Notes: generated by a model not told the origin, from the letters alone. Numbered from the stretch's first letter, positions 45,308-58,930 are shown. The stretch: 64,000 nucleotides of DNA from Torreya grandis (GCA_037957365.1 JARHVA010000001.1:9988501-10052500); one strand, 5' to 3'. Translations and numbers: made by a program.

Positions 45308-48100
45308 ATGGTGTGGTGAGTGTGGAACCAAATTGGATGAACGATGTTGAGATGGTTGCCAGGGTTGAGAGACAAAATGATGGCTAGATGAGAGAATTAT
45401 GAATTTTGCAGAAGAAGCATGAAGAGTCAGAAAGACTGCAGAGGAGATCATCTAAGAACACATCTATGATGAAATCTATGAAATATTCTGGTGCAAATTG
45501 TTTGGATTGTTAGCTGCGTGGCTAGCCATATTAGAATACTATTGCTTTACTCTGAAGAGAACAAAATTTATAAATTAGATCGAGGACAAGCTAGAGAGAT
45601 TGTGTAATCTAGATAGTAAATGGTCTCAAGCAGTGGATTACTGGATGAAGACTACAATCGATGGCTATATCACAAAGTTCACAGTACAAGAATCATAGCT
45701 TTTAAGACTATGTAGGATCAATTTATTCAAGTAATCAGAGGGAAGTTTTTGTAGCAACTACCCTTCTTGATCAAAATGTTGGTTATGGAAAAGGCCATGG
45801 TGCCTATTCCAACCAACATGGAGGGGGGTGCGTGTGAGATAAAGTGGATGACCAGGAGCTGAGTAAGAGAAACTTGACCCCGATCCCCAAAAATAGAAGG
45901 TGAAAAGACTGAGCAAAAAAAAAATTTAGGGACTCGAAAGAGAGCTATGATACCAAAGAAGATGGAATAATACAACTAACCCTAAAGTAATTGAGAGTAG
46001 GATGAGGAAAAAAGTAGAAGTTTCTAGAGTTGGGATTTAAGTAGAAGTTGCTAGATCTGAACAAGTGCAAGGAAAAGATGCTAGAGAAGAAAGGTTGCTA
46101 AAAGGTGTGAAAGCTAATGAAAGAGAAGGGTATGCTAAATATGAGGAAAGGCTAGATGAGAAAGAGGATGTTGAAAGTAGAGATGCTAAGGTAGATCAGT
46201 TAGGAAGTAGAGGTAGGTCGCGGTTAACTAAGAGGATTTTCATTGGAACCAAGAAGGAAAGTTCCTAGGAAAATGTTAAATTTGAAGGTAGTAATATTAC
46301 AGGTTCAAGTTCAAAGCAATAAGAATTTGGAAATAAGCATCATTTATTTCAAGAGTACACATCCCCCAAGCCCAATTTATAAAAGGTACAAAGAGAGAAG
46401 CTAACTTAAGATAGTTTGATTTTTTTATCAACAAATTTGGAAGGCTCAGTATAGAAACCAAATAGGTGTTAGAAAGAAAGAAGTTATAAGAAGCAAAATT
46501 CCTGGTTACCCCTAAAAAGAATAGTGCAAAACAACCTATAGGCATAGTAACTACTATGCAGTCGCTCAATTGCATAATGACAGATACGCAGACATTACCA
46601 GTTATAGTTATTAATATTTAGATACTTGTAGTAATAACTAATAATCCATTGAATATAGAACTTCATGCAGGTATGTTTGTACTTTTAATGTCGTATGATG
46701 GATCATCGAATCTAAAACAATACTTAGTTACATGTGAGATGAAATGGGTTGTAAAAAGGGTTACATAAGATGATGTAAAGAAATGCAAACTAGTATGAAC
46801 TTTGAGAGGACGTGCTTTGGAGTTCATTTGCAAAATAAATGTTAATACCCTAGAATTAAAACAAGTCAAAGATTTGCTAATAGCAGAATTCAAAGTGAAA
46901 AAATGCTCTAGTCAAGTGATCCAAGATCTAAAGGAGATTCATAAAAAGTCAGGAGAAATTGTTGGAGAATATGATTGCAGGTTCTCTAATGTAATAAATA
47001 AAATTAATTTTATTCTAGAAGATAAAGATAAGGATGTTTGGTTTGTAGAAGGTTTACGACCTAGAATAAGGTTCTCTTTCATGAAAACCCAGTTCTCCAC
47101 CAAAGTTGATGCTTGATATGCTACCATCAGGGTTGACCAGATATAAGACTATCCAGATCTTCCCTCGATAAGATCAAAAGTAGAAGCTAAGTTATATGCT
47201 TTTATTAAGAGGATGAACAAAATGCATGAAAATGACAAGCCTCTTTTGGGATTATGGTGTGTAGAGTGTGTTTGTGAGGGACATCATAGGGATGATTGCT
47301 TGATAATCAAAATAGACGTTTGTGAACTTTGCAGGGTAGTAGGACATCCTACATCGAAGTGCCATATCCTCCAGCAATATATTCAAAAATCACACAGCAT
47401 GTATTGCAATTTTTGCAAATCTACAAATCATGATGAGACTAGTTAGCATGGATTATAGGAGTTAAATCAAGAGATAACAAAGAACGTCTTCACAGTTGCA
47501 GCCTAACAGATACCCACTATGAAGTAAGAAATTCTAGGACCAGATGTGTAAATGACAAATGTGACTCAAGGCAGTCCAAGATGGGTGCGTTCATCACCAC
47601 AATATTATATGCCATTATCATCATAGTACTAGCCACAAGGCTTAGCTAGCTGGAATAATACATCATCTTCACTGTATAAATATTTTGGTTAGTATGTGCA
47701 ACCATGGAATAACACAAATCTTCAAAAAAACAAGTAACTTGGACCCCAAGTTATCCTCAGCATCAGTATGGAGGATATGATGCACAAATAAATTAGCAAG
47801 GAGGATATAATGGATAACAATCCCAAGGTTGGGGATATCAACAAAATGTAGGAGGCTATAGAGGGGGATATCATGGTGGATATCAGGGATGATATCATGA
47901 CAGATATCAAGGAGGTCACAATAATGATAATTAGTAAAATCAACCATCCATGAAATGTTATCTATGCGGAGTATATAATCATTTTGTGAGGAACTGTTCT
48001 AAAAATCCCCAAAGGCAAGTTTATTGTGTATATTGTAGGATAGGTCAACATCAAATGGAAGACTAGCCTTTTCTAGAAAAACAAAGAAAGGAGAAGCTAG
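45308..48100 (+). pseudogene. Gypsy gag with zinc-knuckle array
   Basis: A capsid-like piece at 46802-47116 (LKQVKDLLIAEFKVKKCSSQ; SGEIVGEYDCRFSNVINKI) has the usual retrotransposon gag pattern. The nucleocapsid follows: CVECVCEGHHRDDC, CELCRVVGHPTSKC and YCNFCKSTNH at 47255-47440, then a Gly/Tyr/Gln-rich stretch at about 47757-47935, then CYLCGVYNHFVRNC and YCVYCRIGQH at 47955-48060. Five CCHC-type units, two of them incomplete, are more than the one or two usual in plant gypsy gag. The 5' part, 45308-46700, is charged but broken by many stops. Confidence 0.7.
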
Positions 48101-50329
48101 TGCACAACGTAAACATGATTAATGCATAGCCAAAAGAAAATGCATTTGTGAAATATGTCACAAGACAACAAAGGGTTGAACAGGGGTTACCTCCATTAGA
48201 GATGTCTCAGGGCCTAGGTATTAGAAAAGTTTAATGAGATAAATATCCTGACCCTGCAATGGAGAAGAATTTAATGTATCAAGTTGCACAGGTATTACAA
48301 GAAATACAACAAAAACTAGCTTCTGATGAGGATAACACTGCTATTGATGCTCAAATGTATGGGTAAATTATATGGATCATGCGACAAGAAGGCATTGTGA
48401 CCACTTTGACAGGTCTGATGAAACTACTCAACACATTGAGCAATGATGATATATCTCAGAATATCATGAACGTCCTTCACATTCTTTTGGAGTGTGCACA
48501 ATGAGGACAGATAAATGTTGACAAAGTAGTTTGGTACGTTAAGACCAAGAACCCCTAAGATGTGGATTCATGACTAGACATTGAGTTGGCTAGATATGAA
48601 ATCCCAAATGCAATATTTGACTTTGACAGTACCATTAATATGATTCCTCTCTCTACATGGGAATCCATTGGCCGACCAACTCTAAGTTACATTCTGGTAA
48701 CATTAACCTTAGTGGATTACAACAGATTCAAACCTATTGGCTGACTATAATATGTTGAAATTAAAGTAGCTCAACTTAGCTTACAAGGAGATTTCAAGGT
48801 CATTGACATGAAAATAGCAGAGACCCATTAGCCTACCTTAATTAGTAAGAAATGGGCCTATGATGGATAAATAACTATTGACACTATGTGCAATTAGTTA
48901 GAAGTGCATTAGAAAGATAAAATAGTAGTCATACCTCTAAACAAATCTGAATATAAGCCATATATCATTCCTAAGGAGATAGAGTCTCCTTAAGCTTACA
49001 AGGACAATAGCTAGTTTAAGATGGGGGCAGATGAAAGACAAACTAGGGTGCGCACTATTGAATGTCAAAAGTGGAAGCCTAGTACTGTGTAGTAGGAACA
49101 ACCATTGGTATTTGAACTAGTTATCACAAAGTCACCGATCACACAGGTTTAAATTAAAGAATGTGTTTCTCCTTCAATCCATTCACCAACAAGATCTGAG
49201 GTAGAATTTTTATATAATAATAGTGCAACTATGATAGATTACATTGAACCTACCCCTAAAAGAATCCTACCTTGGGATTCAACATCATCCATAAGTGGTG
49301 ACTTAGATGCACACATCTTGAATTGGTACCGTAGAGATCATGATTTGAGACCTTTGTGCATGGTGTTTGTTGTAGAATGCTAAATACCTCAATATTTTGT
49401 GATCTAGGATCTTAATCCATTCATCTTGAGGCTTGAACACCATGTACTAGAGGTAGAACAATGACTCAGTGGACTTAGCTATGCACTGAAAGGAACTGCT
49501 GTAACATGGTTGGATGTGCATAGAAACATAGATATGCATTGGGAGGATGCTTGTGAAATCTTTCATGCAATGTTTTAGCTACCAGCCGATATTAAAACAT
49601 AATGGCCCTTCTTTCAAGGGGGTCAATGTCCCAAACTACACATCCATTAGTGCATGGACATATGGACTACATAGGGAGTAGAGCCTCGATATTGGGCACA
49701 CATGTTTAGTCATACCCTTGCATCTCTTCCAACAACATTGTACATGCATCAAGAGCATAGAAGAGAAACCAAACATTGGTTACAACTTCATTAGGATTTT
49801 ATCCAAACTTTAATATTTGAAGATGATAATCCTTTAATATAGAATGCCCTACAAAAGATTTAAAAAAAAAATGTCACAGACGTGTAGAGGATTTAAAAAA
49901 TGTGATTGAATCATCTTCTCATCAGGGAGTTGCATAGGATCTATATTTCACATTGTGGAATTACAAAGTTAATAAAAAATAATAGCTCCAGATTCAGCCA
50001 TGTAATAGAATAAACAATGATCTAACAGAGTCTAGTGACAATAATAGTGATGGGGATCTTGATTTAGAAGGGTTATTTGAACCATAGCGTGAAGAGGAGC
50101 CTAAACCAGTACAAAATGTAGAGCGAATAGAAGAAGAGAAGTTGTGCAATATTGATGTCCCATAATGGGAAGGCAAACACATTTTACAAGATACTATGCC
50201 TAGTGGATCAAGCAAAATATACCAGAAATCGTTCCAGAAGACTCAAAAAAATATTGGGAGTGAAGCAACCCCTAAGCTTGCAACAGTAGGAGATTACTAG
50301 GGATAAGAGCATATCTTTGAAGACATGTA
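48101..50329 (+). pseudogene. Protease relic and gag-pol linker
   Basis: About 48600-48720 encodes FDFDSTINMIPLSTW, which matches the aspartic-protease active-site block of plant gypsy elements with the D-S/T-G Gly missing. The rest (48900-50329) is low-homology linker with many stops and no reliable domain. Confidence 0.45.
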
Positions 50330-51240
50330 ACTATTAAGAGACTACCAAGATGTATTTCCAAGTAAATTTTTAGAGTTCAAAGGCATAGATCCATATTTGG
50401 GAGAGATGCAAATTGAGCTAAAGGAATGCACATGCCTGATTAAAAAGTGACCTTACAGACTCAATCCTAACATGAAAACTAAAGGTTGAATTGGATCGAA
50501 TGCAATAGCTAAAATTATATACCCAATTGAGAAGACAGAATGAGTGAGCCCCATGGTGGTACAACCTAAGAAGATGGGAGAAATATGGGTGTGTTGGGAT
50601 TAATGTGCACTCAATGACGTCTATGTTAATGATCTATTTCCTATCCCTTTTATGGATGAAGTACTTGAATCTATCGCTGGACATGAGGTATATTCCTTTA
50701 CAGATGGTTTCAGTGGGTACCACCAAATATCAATTGCTAAAAATGATCAGGCCAAAACTACCTTTGCTACTAAATGGGGGTCATTTTCTTATAAGGTAAT
50801 GTCATTTGGTTTAAATAACACACCTGTTGTCTTTTCTAGAGCTATGGTAAATGCATTTAAAGACTTCATTCATGATTTTCTATAGGTTTATCTAGATGAT
50901 TGGTCAGTCTTTCCTCTATTTGAAGAGCACTTGTCGAAGCTAAGATTGATGCTAGAGTGATGTAGGGCTTTGTGCATCACCTTCAATTTAAAAAAAATGT
51001 ATATCCTTTACACCTTTTGGTGTCTTGCTGGGTCACCTAGTGTGCAATGATGGGATTTTGGTTTATCCATCTAAAATTGTTGTTATAATAGGAATTCCAC
51101 CTCATACAAACTCGACTGAAGTGCGTACCTCTCTAGGTCATATAGGATATTATAGGAAATTCATAAAAGGATATGCAACTATATCAGCAACCATGGAAAA
51201 ACAATTGCATAAAGACACCAATTTCGAAGACACTTGATTG
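50330..51240 (+). pseudogene. Gypsy reverse transcriptase
   Basis: Ordered RT blocks: DYQDVFPSKFLEFKGIDP, IIYPIEKTE-VSPMVVQPKK, EVYSFTDGFSGYHQISIAKN, TTFATKWGSFSYKVMSFGLN, catalytic YLDD at 50889-50900, then GHIGYYRKFIKGYA. The catalytic pair is intact, but stops occur at several Gln, Arg or Trp positions and a shift occurs near 51000. Confidence 0.85.
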
Positions 51241-51720
51241 TCAAACAACATTTATTGACTTAAAGCAGAGGTTGGTAACATCACCCATCTTGGTATTTCC
51301 TAACTGGAAAAATCCATTCCATGTACAACTGCAATAGGAGTCGTCCTAGCACATCCAGGTGAAGGTGGGCTAGACCATCAGATACATTTTTCAAGTAGGA
51401 AACTCTGAAATGCAGAAAAAAATTAACCACCAAAAGATAAGCACTTACCATGGTGTTTGCATTACAAAAATTCAAGCATTACTTATTGGCTACTCCTTTT
51501 GAGTTCTTCACAAACCATCAGGCATTGCGATACTTGGTCAATAAACCAATGTTAAGGGGACAAATCTCTAGGTGGTTGATGCTCTTCCAGGAATTTTGAT
51601 ACTGAGTCAATGCGAAACTAGGATGGGAGAATGTGGGGTTGGATCATCTCAGCCAACTACACAATGGGGAAAAACTAGAGGAACTCGAAGATGAATTGCC
51701 TAATGCACATTTATTTATAA
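51241..51720 (+). pseudogene. Gypsy RNase H
   Basis: The text FALQKFKHYLLATPFEFFTN, LRYLVNKPMLRGQISRWLML and LDHLSQLHNGE gives the standard RNase H and connection region of plant gypsy pol. Frames change at least twice. Confidence 0.75.
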
Positions 51721-51879
51721 CTATTGTAGTTCTTAATAATATGGAGGACATCACAAAATTCTTGGAACAAGAAACTTTCCATGCACATTATACAAATTAG
51801 GACAATAAATAGATGGTTACCATAGCTATACCATATAGCCTCATTAATGGTTTCTTGTACAAGTTGAGTAAAGATGATG

Positions 51880-53000
51880 TATTGTGTAGGGTAGCTCTAG
51901 AACATGAGTGACCCAAACTAGTTCAAAAAGCTCACCAAGGCATTGTAGGAGGACACTTCACAGGAGACGCTACTGCGAAGCATTTTATGGTGGTTTACAC
52001 TTTTTTAGGATGTACACAGAGTTGATAAACACTGCAACATCTATCAATGAATGGGTAAGCCTAATCAACGAGATGAAATGCCTTTGGTTCCTATGCTTGC
52101 AGAACAACCTTTTGAATAATGGGGAATCAATTTTGTCAGACCTATAACTCCCTTGATTAAGCACAGTCATGTTAGATGCCTTATCACGGCAACTGATTAT
52201 TTCACAGAATGGGTAGAAACTACTGCTACTCCAAGTTGTGGTGTGAAGGATGCTCCCAAGTTCTTATATTAAAATATTATCACATGGTTCAGATGTCTAT
52301 TTAAGTTGGTAATTGATAGAGGCACACACTTTCTCTATAATACTAGTAAGACTCTCATGGAAGAATTCATGATATCGCACCACAAAAGTACAACTTACCA
52401 TCCACAGGCTAATGGACAAGTAGAAGCATCAAATAAAATTTTGGGTAAGATGCTGACAAAAATTTGCAATGTCTAAAGAGATGATTTGGAGGATCACATT
52501 CCTATAATTATATAGGCTTATCACACACATTATAAGCAAGCCACCATATTCACTCCTTCCAATTAGTATATGGCATCAAGACAATAATGCCTATGGATTA
52601 CATTGTACCCATTTTGTATATTACAATGATCATGAGGTTAGGGGATCAGGACTCATTAAGGGTGCGATTTCTAGATTTAAATAAGACGGAAGAAGATGGG
52701 GTAAGAACACAGTGGACCCAACAAATCAATAAACAAAGTCAAAAAGCATAGCATGATCATAATATGCAATCTAATAAATTCTACTCAGATCAAACTGTAT
52801 TGCTTTACGAGAGTAGATTTTAAAGCATTCCCAAGAAAGTTGCACATATGATGGAAAGGACCCTACATCATTCACGATGTATCACCATAGGGTACCATAG
52901 TGCTAAGATATATCTAAGAAATTATTTTACCAGGCAAATCAATGGTTGTAGGCTTAAGCCATATCGTCTTTAATTTCTATCACATTGCTAAAAATTGAGT
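51880..53000 (+). pseudogene. Gypsy integrase
   Basis: KLVQKAHQGIVGGHFTGDAT is the HH zinc-binding part. The DDE core shows ITATDYFTEWVE, VIDRGTHFLY and HPQANGQVEASN. The C-terminal region near 52820-52990 reads KGPYIIHDVSP and later SHIVFNFYHIAKN. The acidic catalytic residues can be placed, but several stops and a shift (about 52000-52130) disable it. Confidence 0.8.
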
Positions 53001-53696
53001 TGGTGTTGAGTAGCACTATGTAGTTAAGATTTTATTTAATGTTGTTTGTTTTTTATTTTGTTTCATAGGTTATAATGTTTGTTATTATTCTCATTTCTAT
53101 GCAACACATTAAAACCACCACAACCAATTATCATCACAGGATGTGACCACCTAGCTAAGACACCTCACCCAGGATAGCTGGCCACTACTACACCAAGATT
53201 TGCAATTAAGTTCGGGAAGGCAGTGAAAATATAGGTACAATACATGGAAATCCAACAGTTAGGTCAAGTCGTTAATAACATGGTATCTCAAAAGATTTCA
53301 GTAGTTTCAAAATAGATTTGGCAATAAAATGACAAGTGGATGCATAATATGAATTGATTAACTATAAACACAGCTACTCACCAGAAATAACTACCCAAAA
53401 CTAAATCACACATCCTATGCACCAAACATCCTTTTCAATATTATTTCTAGCATCTAATATTAATTTCAAAGAGAACATTCATGTGCACGTAGTCAATGCA
53501 TTCAAAGGAGGTGATAACACAAATTTGGGTGCCAAATAGCGATAAAAGAAAGGGATATGGACAACGATTAGACATTACATCCTCCAGCTAACATGAGATT
53601 TATGCGATCGGCCTTTTGACTATATATTTATGAATGTATTTCAAACTAGGGTGTAATTTCTCAGATTAATTATTGGCTTCACTCATTCATCCAGCC

Positions 53697-56600
53697 ATGG
53701 ACAGAGGTCAACTATTGATCCCACTATCTGATGTTCAAAAGGAGGAAATGGGAATAGGGCTAGGTCTTCGACAAATGAAGTACAATGATCCATAACCCTT
53801 CGATTTCATCGATGGGGTAGAATCTATTATATTTTCTCAAGAAACCCAAGGAACAACATAACCATGAACTTTAACACTATAGTATCCACTATGTGCTTTT
53901 GACACTGAAAGGTTGCTCAAGTTGCCTACATTTGGCCAGTTAGATGAAGTCATGATGACATTATTGAGTTAGTACAATCAAGGTGCTATTCATCTAGCTC
54001 AAGATATTACCATTTGGATTAATGCACACTCAATGTCAAGAGAAATTGGCTTTCCCAATCATGACAAATCTCTAATTTAATACAAGTCTATAGTGTCACC
54101 ACTTCACTCAGACATCAGAGAACAATACACCACTAGAGCAGGAAGAGTAACTCATATTGATTCAATTTTAGATGCTTCACTACACATCATGGTCCAGTTT
54201 ATTACTAAAAGGTTTTGGCAAACCATAAATCATGCAAAGCAAACAATAAAAGGAGCTATTGACATTACATACTGAATGATGAAGTTGTATGAGTATTTTA
54301 ATTAGCCTAAATTTTTAATAGTCGAGCTTACCACAAATATTAAAAATGTACTTTCAGAAACTATGAAAACCTTTCAATATTAATTCTTGGTCTTATTGTT
54401 GTGTTTCACTCAGTGGAAGTATCCATTCAGGCCAATAAATGTCACTGCCAATTTTTGGCTTGATAATGCCTTCACAAGCATTGAATTGACCAAAACTAGT
54501 CAAAATTATGAACAATTAGGGTGGTTCAATGCATGGTGGCTGAAATCCCTTGCATTAATTCAATTACATCCTAGGATTTTGTGGGATGTCATGTAGTATT
54601 TGGATCAACATGCATATGTTACCAAACTACATAATGGCATACAGATAAAGGTACATGAGTTGGCTAACCCAATTGTCACTCTGATGTCATTCTTCATTTC
54701 ACTAGTTAAAGCAAAGGTTGACTTCTATCAATAGAAAGTCTTAGTTACAAGGTTTGTACCTCCACTGTAAACCATCCCTCCATAGGCCCAACAATAATAG
54801 GCAAAGTAAGTACTTGCATAACAACCCGCACAGTCAGTACAACCACAAGCTTCGACACAACTAGAGAAAGGAAAGAGGAAAACACCTATGTATAGAGCCT
54901 CACCACCTCCACCAAAGAAATTAACCTAGAAAGCAAAGTCATGGCTTGAGCACCCCATGGTTCCACAAATAGCCACTAAGTGTGACCTACCTAAGATGCG
55001 GGTAGAATAAAAATCAGTGCTTCAATCAATGTTAGAAGACATCAGCACCGAAGTGTATGATGCAGAGGAAAAAAAGGATTTATTCTTTCGGAAAGCAATG
55101 CACACTTGCCAAGTGTGAAATCGGTTAAGGCAAGACCTTTGGGTTGATATCACTCAACCGCTTGCTTATATTATTATTGACATTGTAGGACATGAAGCAA
55201 CTCAGATAAAATTGGAAGCATAAATATTTTCAACATAACCAGTTACGGGATCATTTATTGTGCATGTCATAGACTTATCTACAGAAGACAACCCCACATA
55301 AATCTTGTTTAGGTGACCACACACACATCCAAGTGTAAAGCCCTCACAAACAGTACGAGAAATGATGGTCTCTTTTGGCACACCTACAAAACAAAGTAGT
55401 GTGCACCTAGCTCAACAACCTCAACTTTAGGGAGCGAAGAAATAAAAGAAGACACTCAAGCCTCCAGTTAAATATAGAATAAAGAAGATGGCATAAAAAG
55501 AATAGCTAAGCACAATAAAATCATCTAAACAAATTAAATCAGATGAGAGCACTTAGGAAGAAGAGGAACCCAAGGATACAACCATGCCTAAAAAAGAGGA
55601 GGAATAACAATTTGAGTAGGGCACACTTGAGCCTGAGGTGAGATAACAAGAACAAAGCACAGAGGAATCACAAGAACAATTAGTCATGCCACCATCATCA
55701 CAATAACAAGCTTCACATATTCCATAGTCAAAGTAGTAAGATGCATCTATAGAGCAACAAAAGAAAGTTGAGGAAGTAGAGGCTGCATGAAAACAAGCTG
55801 AAGTTGTGTGCAAGCAAGCTAAAGAAGTAGAAGAAAACAAGAAACAACAAGAATAAGATCAAAGACAACAATAATAGGCCTAGGCCGTACACAAAAAAAA
55901 TAGGAACAAGAAATCAAATACAAAGCCAAAGCTAAAACCAAAGTTCAAATTGAAGTTAAATCAAAGCCAAGGCTAAGGCTGAAGCAAAAGCTAAAGCCAA
56001 GGCTAACGTAGAGGCCAAATCCAAAGCCAAAGTCTAAGCTCAAAAAAAGGTCAAAGAGGAAGTTAAATCATAATCTAAAGTCAAGAATAAGGTCAAGGTA
56101 GAAACAACAGCCATGGCTAATGAGTTTAAAGATACATAAGTCCAAACAGAGGTAGCATCCACTAGTCATACTAAGGGCACTGAAGAAGCGATGTAGCTTC
56201 CTATTCAATTGTTATGGGATGTCCCTGCTACATCCACCTGATGAACTACATTCTTACTTCCACTAGCTCATTTTACACCTGCTCCTGTAACACCCACCAC
56301 TACATCTATGGCACTTACCACCACTACGATGAAAACATTATTAGATGTAACCTAGTTGTCACTCTCTAAACTGATTGAAGGAGCAACCATTTTCCAAAAA
56401 TCCATTGCTCAGAGGGCTTTAGATGTGGATTAATAAGTCCTAAGGCTGTGGGACAAAAAGTTTGAAGCAAAGGAGAGGTTGACGAATGAGAGGCAGTTGA
56501 TCAATAATGCTTATCCAACTTTACTTACGTAAGTACTAGGTGACCAGGGTATGTTAGAAGATAAATAATTCACAACTCTATTGATAGAACTTACAAAGTT

Positions 56601-57420
56601 GGGGAGCTGCACAAATTTTTTTGGCACTATGCACACAAGGACAAGCCCTCATGTCAAAAATAAAGACAATGTGCTAACTCTTAGCATAATATAAGCAAGT
56701 GTTAGACATTGTTGTAGTACAAGCCAAAAAGATAGCCTAGGGTATGCTCAACTAGAGATATCATTTGAATCAATATCTTACCACTGTGCAACTTGAATTT
56801 TCTACTGTTGACAAAGCTAAAGCCATGCTAGAGGATCAAACAACAACTGCAGAGAAGATTAGCATTGCACTCAAATAGTTGTTGGATTCTTCAGATGTTG
56901 TACAAAAGATGCAATTATGGCATCATGAAATAATGCACAACACTTTTGCAATCATTCAAGCCTAGATGATAGCAGATAGATTAGATGAGCTCATATTGAA
57001 CATATATAAGAAATAATCTAATGCCAAGGCATTGATTACAATGTTACAAGATGAAGATGTGCAGAACATGATGATGATCTAGGTACCACTGCACATTCTA
57101 CTTGTAATGGTATGTGAAGTACTTACTGACTAGAAAATTTTCAAGCAAGATCTTGTTCAAATTGATATAGCAATTGCATAGCTAACAGATGAGCCCCAAT
57201 TCATTCCTCCACAACAACTTATATAAATAATATATGAGACGGAGATCAAGGCACAGGAACAATCTTCATCGATACACTTGGCAGTGGATACATCAAGAGC
57301 CACTAGGATAACAACTATTCAGTAACAACAAACTCCATAGTCTTCTATCAAACCATCCTCCCAACCATAGCAATAAGGTTTTTTATCACAATTTTTCATC
57401 TTCCATCAAATTCACATTTT
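53697..57420 (+). pseudogene. Long post-pol frame, unknown protein, stop-riddled
   Basis: From ATG 53697 (MDRGQLLIPLSDVQKEEMGI) one frame can be followed for well over 1 kb with stops but no shift. It includes THIDSILDASLHIMVQFITK, NVTANFWLDNAFTSIEL and WFNAWWLKSLALIQL. From about 54760 to 55870 it becomes rich in Gln, Pro and Glu, then Lys/Ala-rich (55900-56130), then helical (DQTTTAEKISIALK; LLDSSDVVQKMQLWHHEI). Most stops sit where CAA, CAG, CGA or TGG is one transition away. No known domain is recognised; by position it is the counterpart of the post-pol ORF at 26830-29120. Confidence 0.5.
55900..56130 (+). repeat. Lys-Ala repeat, histone H1-like
   Basis: The DNA repeats AAAGCCAAGGCTAA-type hexamers that encode alternating Lys and Ala (KAKAKAEAKAKAKANVEAK), resembling linker-histone tails. 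One base deletion near 55965 shifts the frame at the start of the block. Confidence 0.8.
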
Positions 57421-57696
57421 TGATAGATAGTCTAAACATTAAGATCGGGTCTAGATTGGTTGAAAACTCATAAAGGGTGGCCACCTGGTTATGCTAGTCT
57501 ATTAAAAATCCAAAAGGGTGGTAGGCTAGTATGCTACTTAGATGAAACCCCAAAATGGTGACTAAGTAGTGCACAAAGAGTGAAAACCAATAAATGACAC
57601 CTGAAATGATCACTGTGACTTCTATTCAGGACTTATCTTTCTAGTTCAGTTTAGCTTAATTTGCACCTTATCTCGGGATGAGACAAATAATTAAGT

Positions 57697-57705
57697 CTAA
57701 AAAAG
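57697..57705 (+). other. Polypurine tract
   Basis: TCTAAAAAAG-type purine run immediately before the 3' LTR start TGTTGGACG. Confidence 0.55.
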
Positions 57706-58234
57706 TGTTGGACGTAGAATGGAGCTTGCTAAAACCATGAAATATATAAGATAAACACATGTGCAAAGTATTTGTTTTTGTCTTTTGTACAATTTTGTAC
57801 GTATTTGGCTTTGTAATTCTAATTGGATAATTGGAGAATGCGAAGAGGCTTTCATTTTCTCTCTTGGAAGGTGAAGAGACATCAGGTTTGTAAAAGACTA
57901 TAAATAGTACTTTGATGTATTATAATATATTTTGATGTGTTGATAGAGATTAATATAAATTATCTTATTATGGTTTTATCTTATTTTCTTTTATGTATGG
58001 TGTATGTGCAGTCGAGTACTCTATTTTGATTTATTCTGTAATCTGATGTAATATGAATTATGTTCATGTTTTGTTTATATATATATATGCTTCACCCTAC
58101 TCTTTGATCTAATTGAAGATGATGTATGTGGCATGTATGATTTTCATCTCTCTATCCTTTATTGTACTCTCCACTATGGAAGTTATCCCTATAATTAGCA
58201 TGTTATGGTGTAACTCTAGGAACCTCTGATAAAA
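57706..58234 (+). repeat. 3' LTR (529 bp)
   Basis: Aligns with 44774-45307 end to end, with an expanded TATATA run at about 58076-58088. The terminal CA is mutated to AA. Confidence 0.8.
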
Positions 58235-58496
58235 TCATTCACAAACAATAGAGTATTGCATTGCAATATCATAGGTTTTTTATTCTAATTTGTGTGGGTG
58301 ACCAAAAGATTAGTATGGAACTTGAGCTGAATTTTTCAAAAGTTAAAGAAGGTAGATTATAACTCTCTAAAATTTGTGTGTTCAAATTTAAATGCAATCT
58401 TTAGATATAAAAATCAATGAAAAGGGAGTTATTTGTAACAAAAGAGAAGAGGTTTCATGTGAGATTCAATTGAAGTTTAACTGAGAGTTTGTTTGA

Positions 58497-58930
58497 GTTT
58501 TTGATAAATAAAAATAAGGGAAAAGGGAACCTTACCCTGAGGTACAAAAAGATCTGGCTAGCAGATCATACCAAGAAATAAAAAAGCCTCCAAGAGAGGT
58601 AGAGGAGATAGGCATAAAGCCAAGCAACTAGAAATCCAATAAGAAAAACACACGAGATAAGACCAAGAGAACTAAAGCTCAAAAGCTTTGCAACTTGGAA
58701 CAATCCTGGAGTACACAAAGAAAACATCACCAAAGAACCTCTCTCAAGAAGTAGGAAAACACCATCACTAGAAACTGAGGCCTCCAAAAAACTGAATGAA
58801 CAAAAAGAATTAAACCAAGATTACAACTCTAAAATATTCAGTGACAAGAGAACCCAAGACAAAATCCAAGGCTTCTCCAAGTCACTCTAACTAGAACGAT
58901 CCAAGGAGCTAAAACTAGAAGGAAGAGGAG
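58497..58930 (-). mobile_element. Possible LINE 3' end
   Basis: Read on the minus strand, the sequence ends with GTAAGGTTCCCTTTTCCC, then TTATTTTTATTTATC and AAAA. This arrangement resembles the 3' untranslated end of plant L1-type LINEs, with a Leu/Phe-rich readable stretch just upstream. No RT or RNase H is left, so the call is tentative. Confidence 0.35.

Larger units (their letters stand above)
44774..58234 (+). mobile_element. Ty3/gypsy retrotransposon, 13.5 kb
   Basis: LTRs at 44774-45307 and 57706-58234 start TGTTGGA[TC]GTAGAATGG. Domain order is gag with zinc knuckles, protease relic, RT, RNase H, integrase, then a post-pol frame of nearly 4 kb. Target duplication is not clear (TTACT against TCATT). 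By eye the LTRs differ at about one base in eight to ten. Many in-frame stops are TAG, TAA or TGA where Gln, Arg or Trp is expected, the mark of long-standing cytosine methylation decay. Confidence 0.8.

Noticed and set aside
45308..57420. Reassigned genetic code (TAA/TAG read as Gln)
   Set aside because: Stops also occur as TGA and at Arg or Trp positions, frameshifts exist, and the DUF726 exons use normal codons with a TGA stop; methylation decay is simpler.
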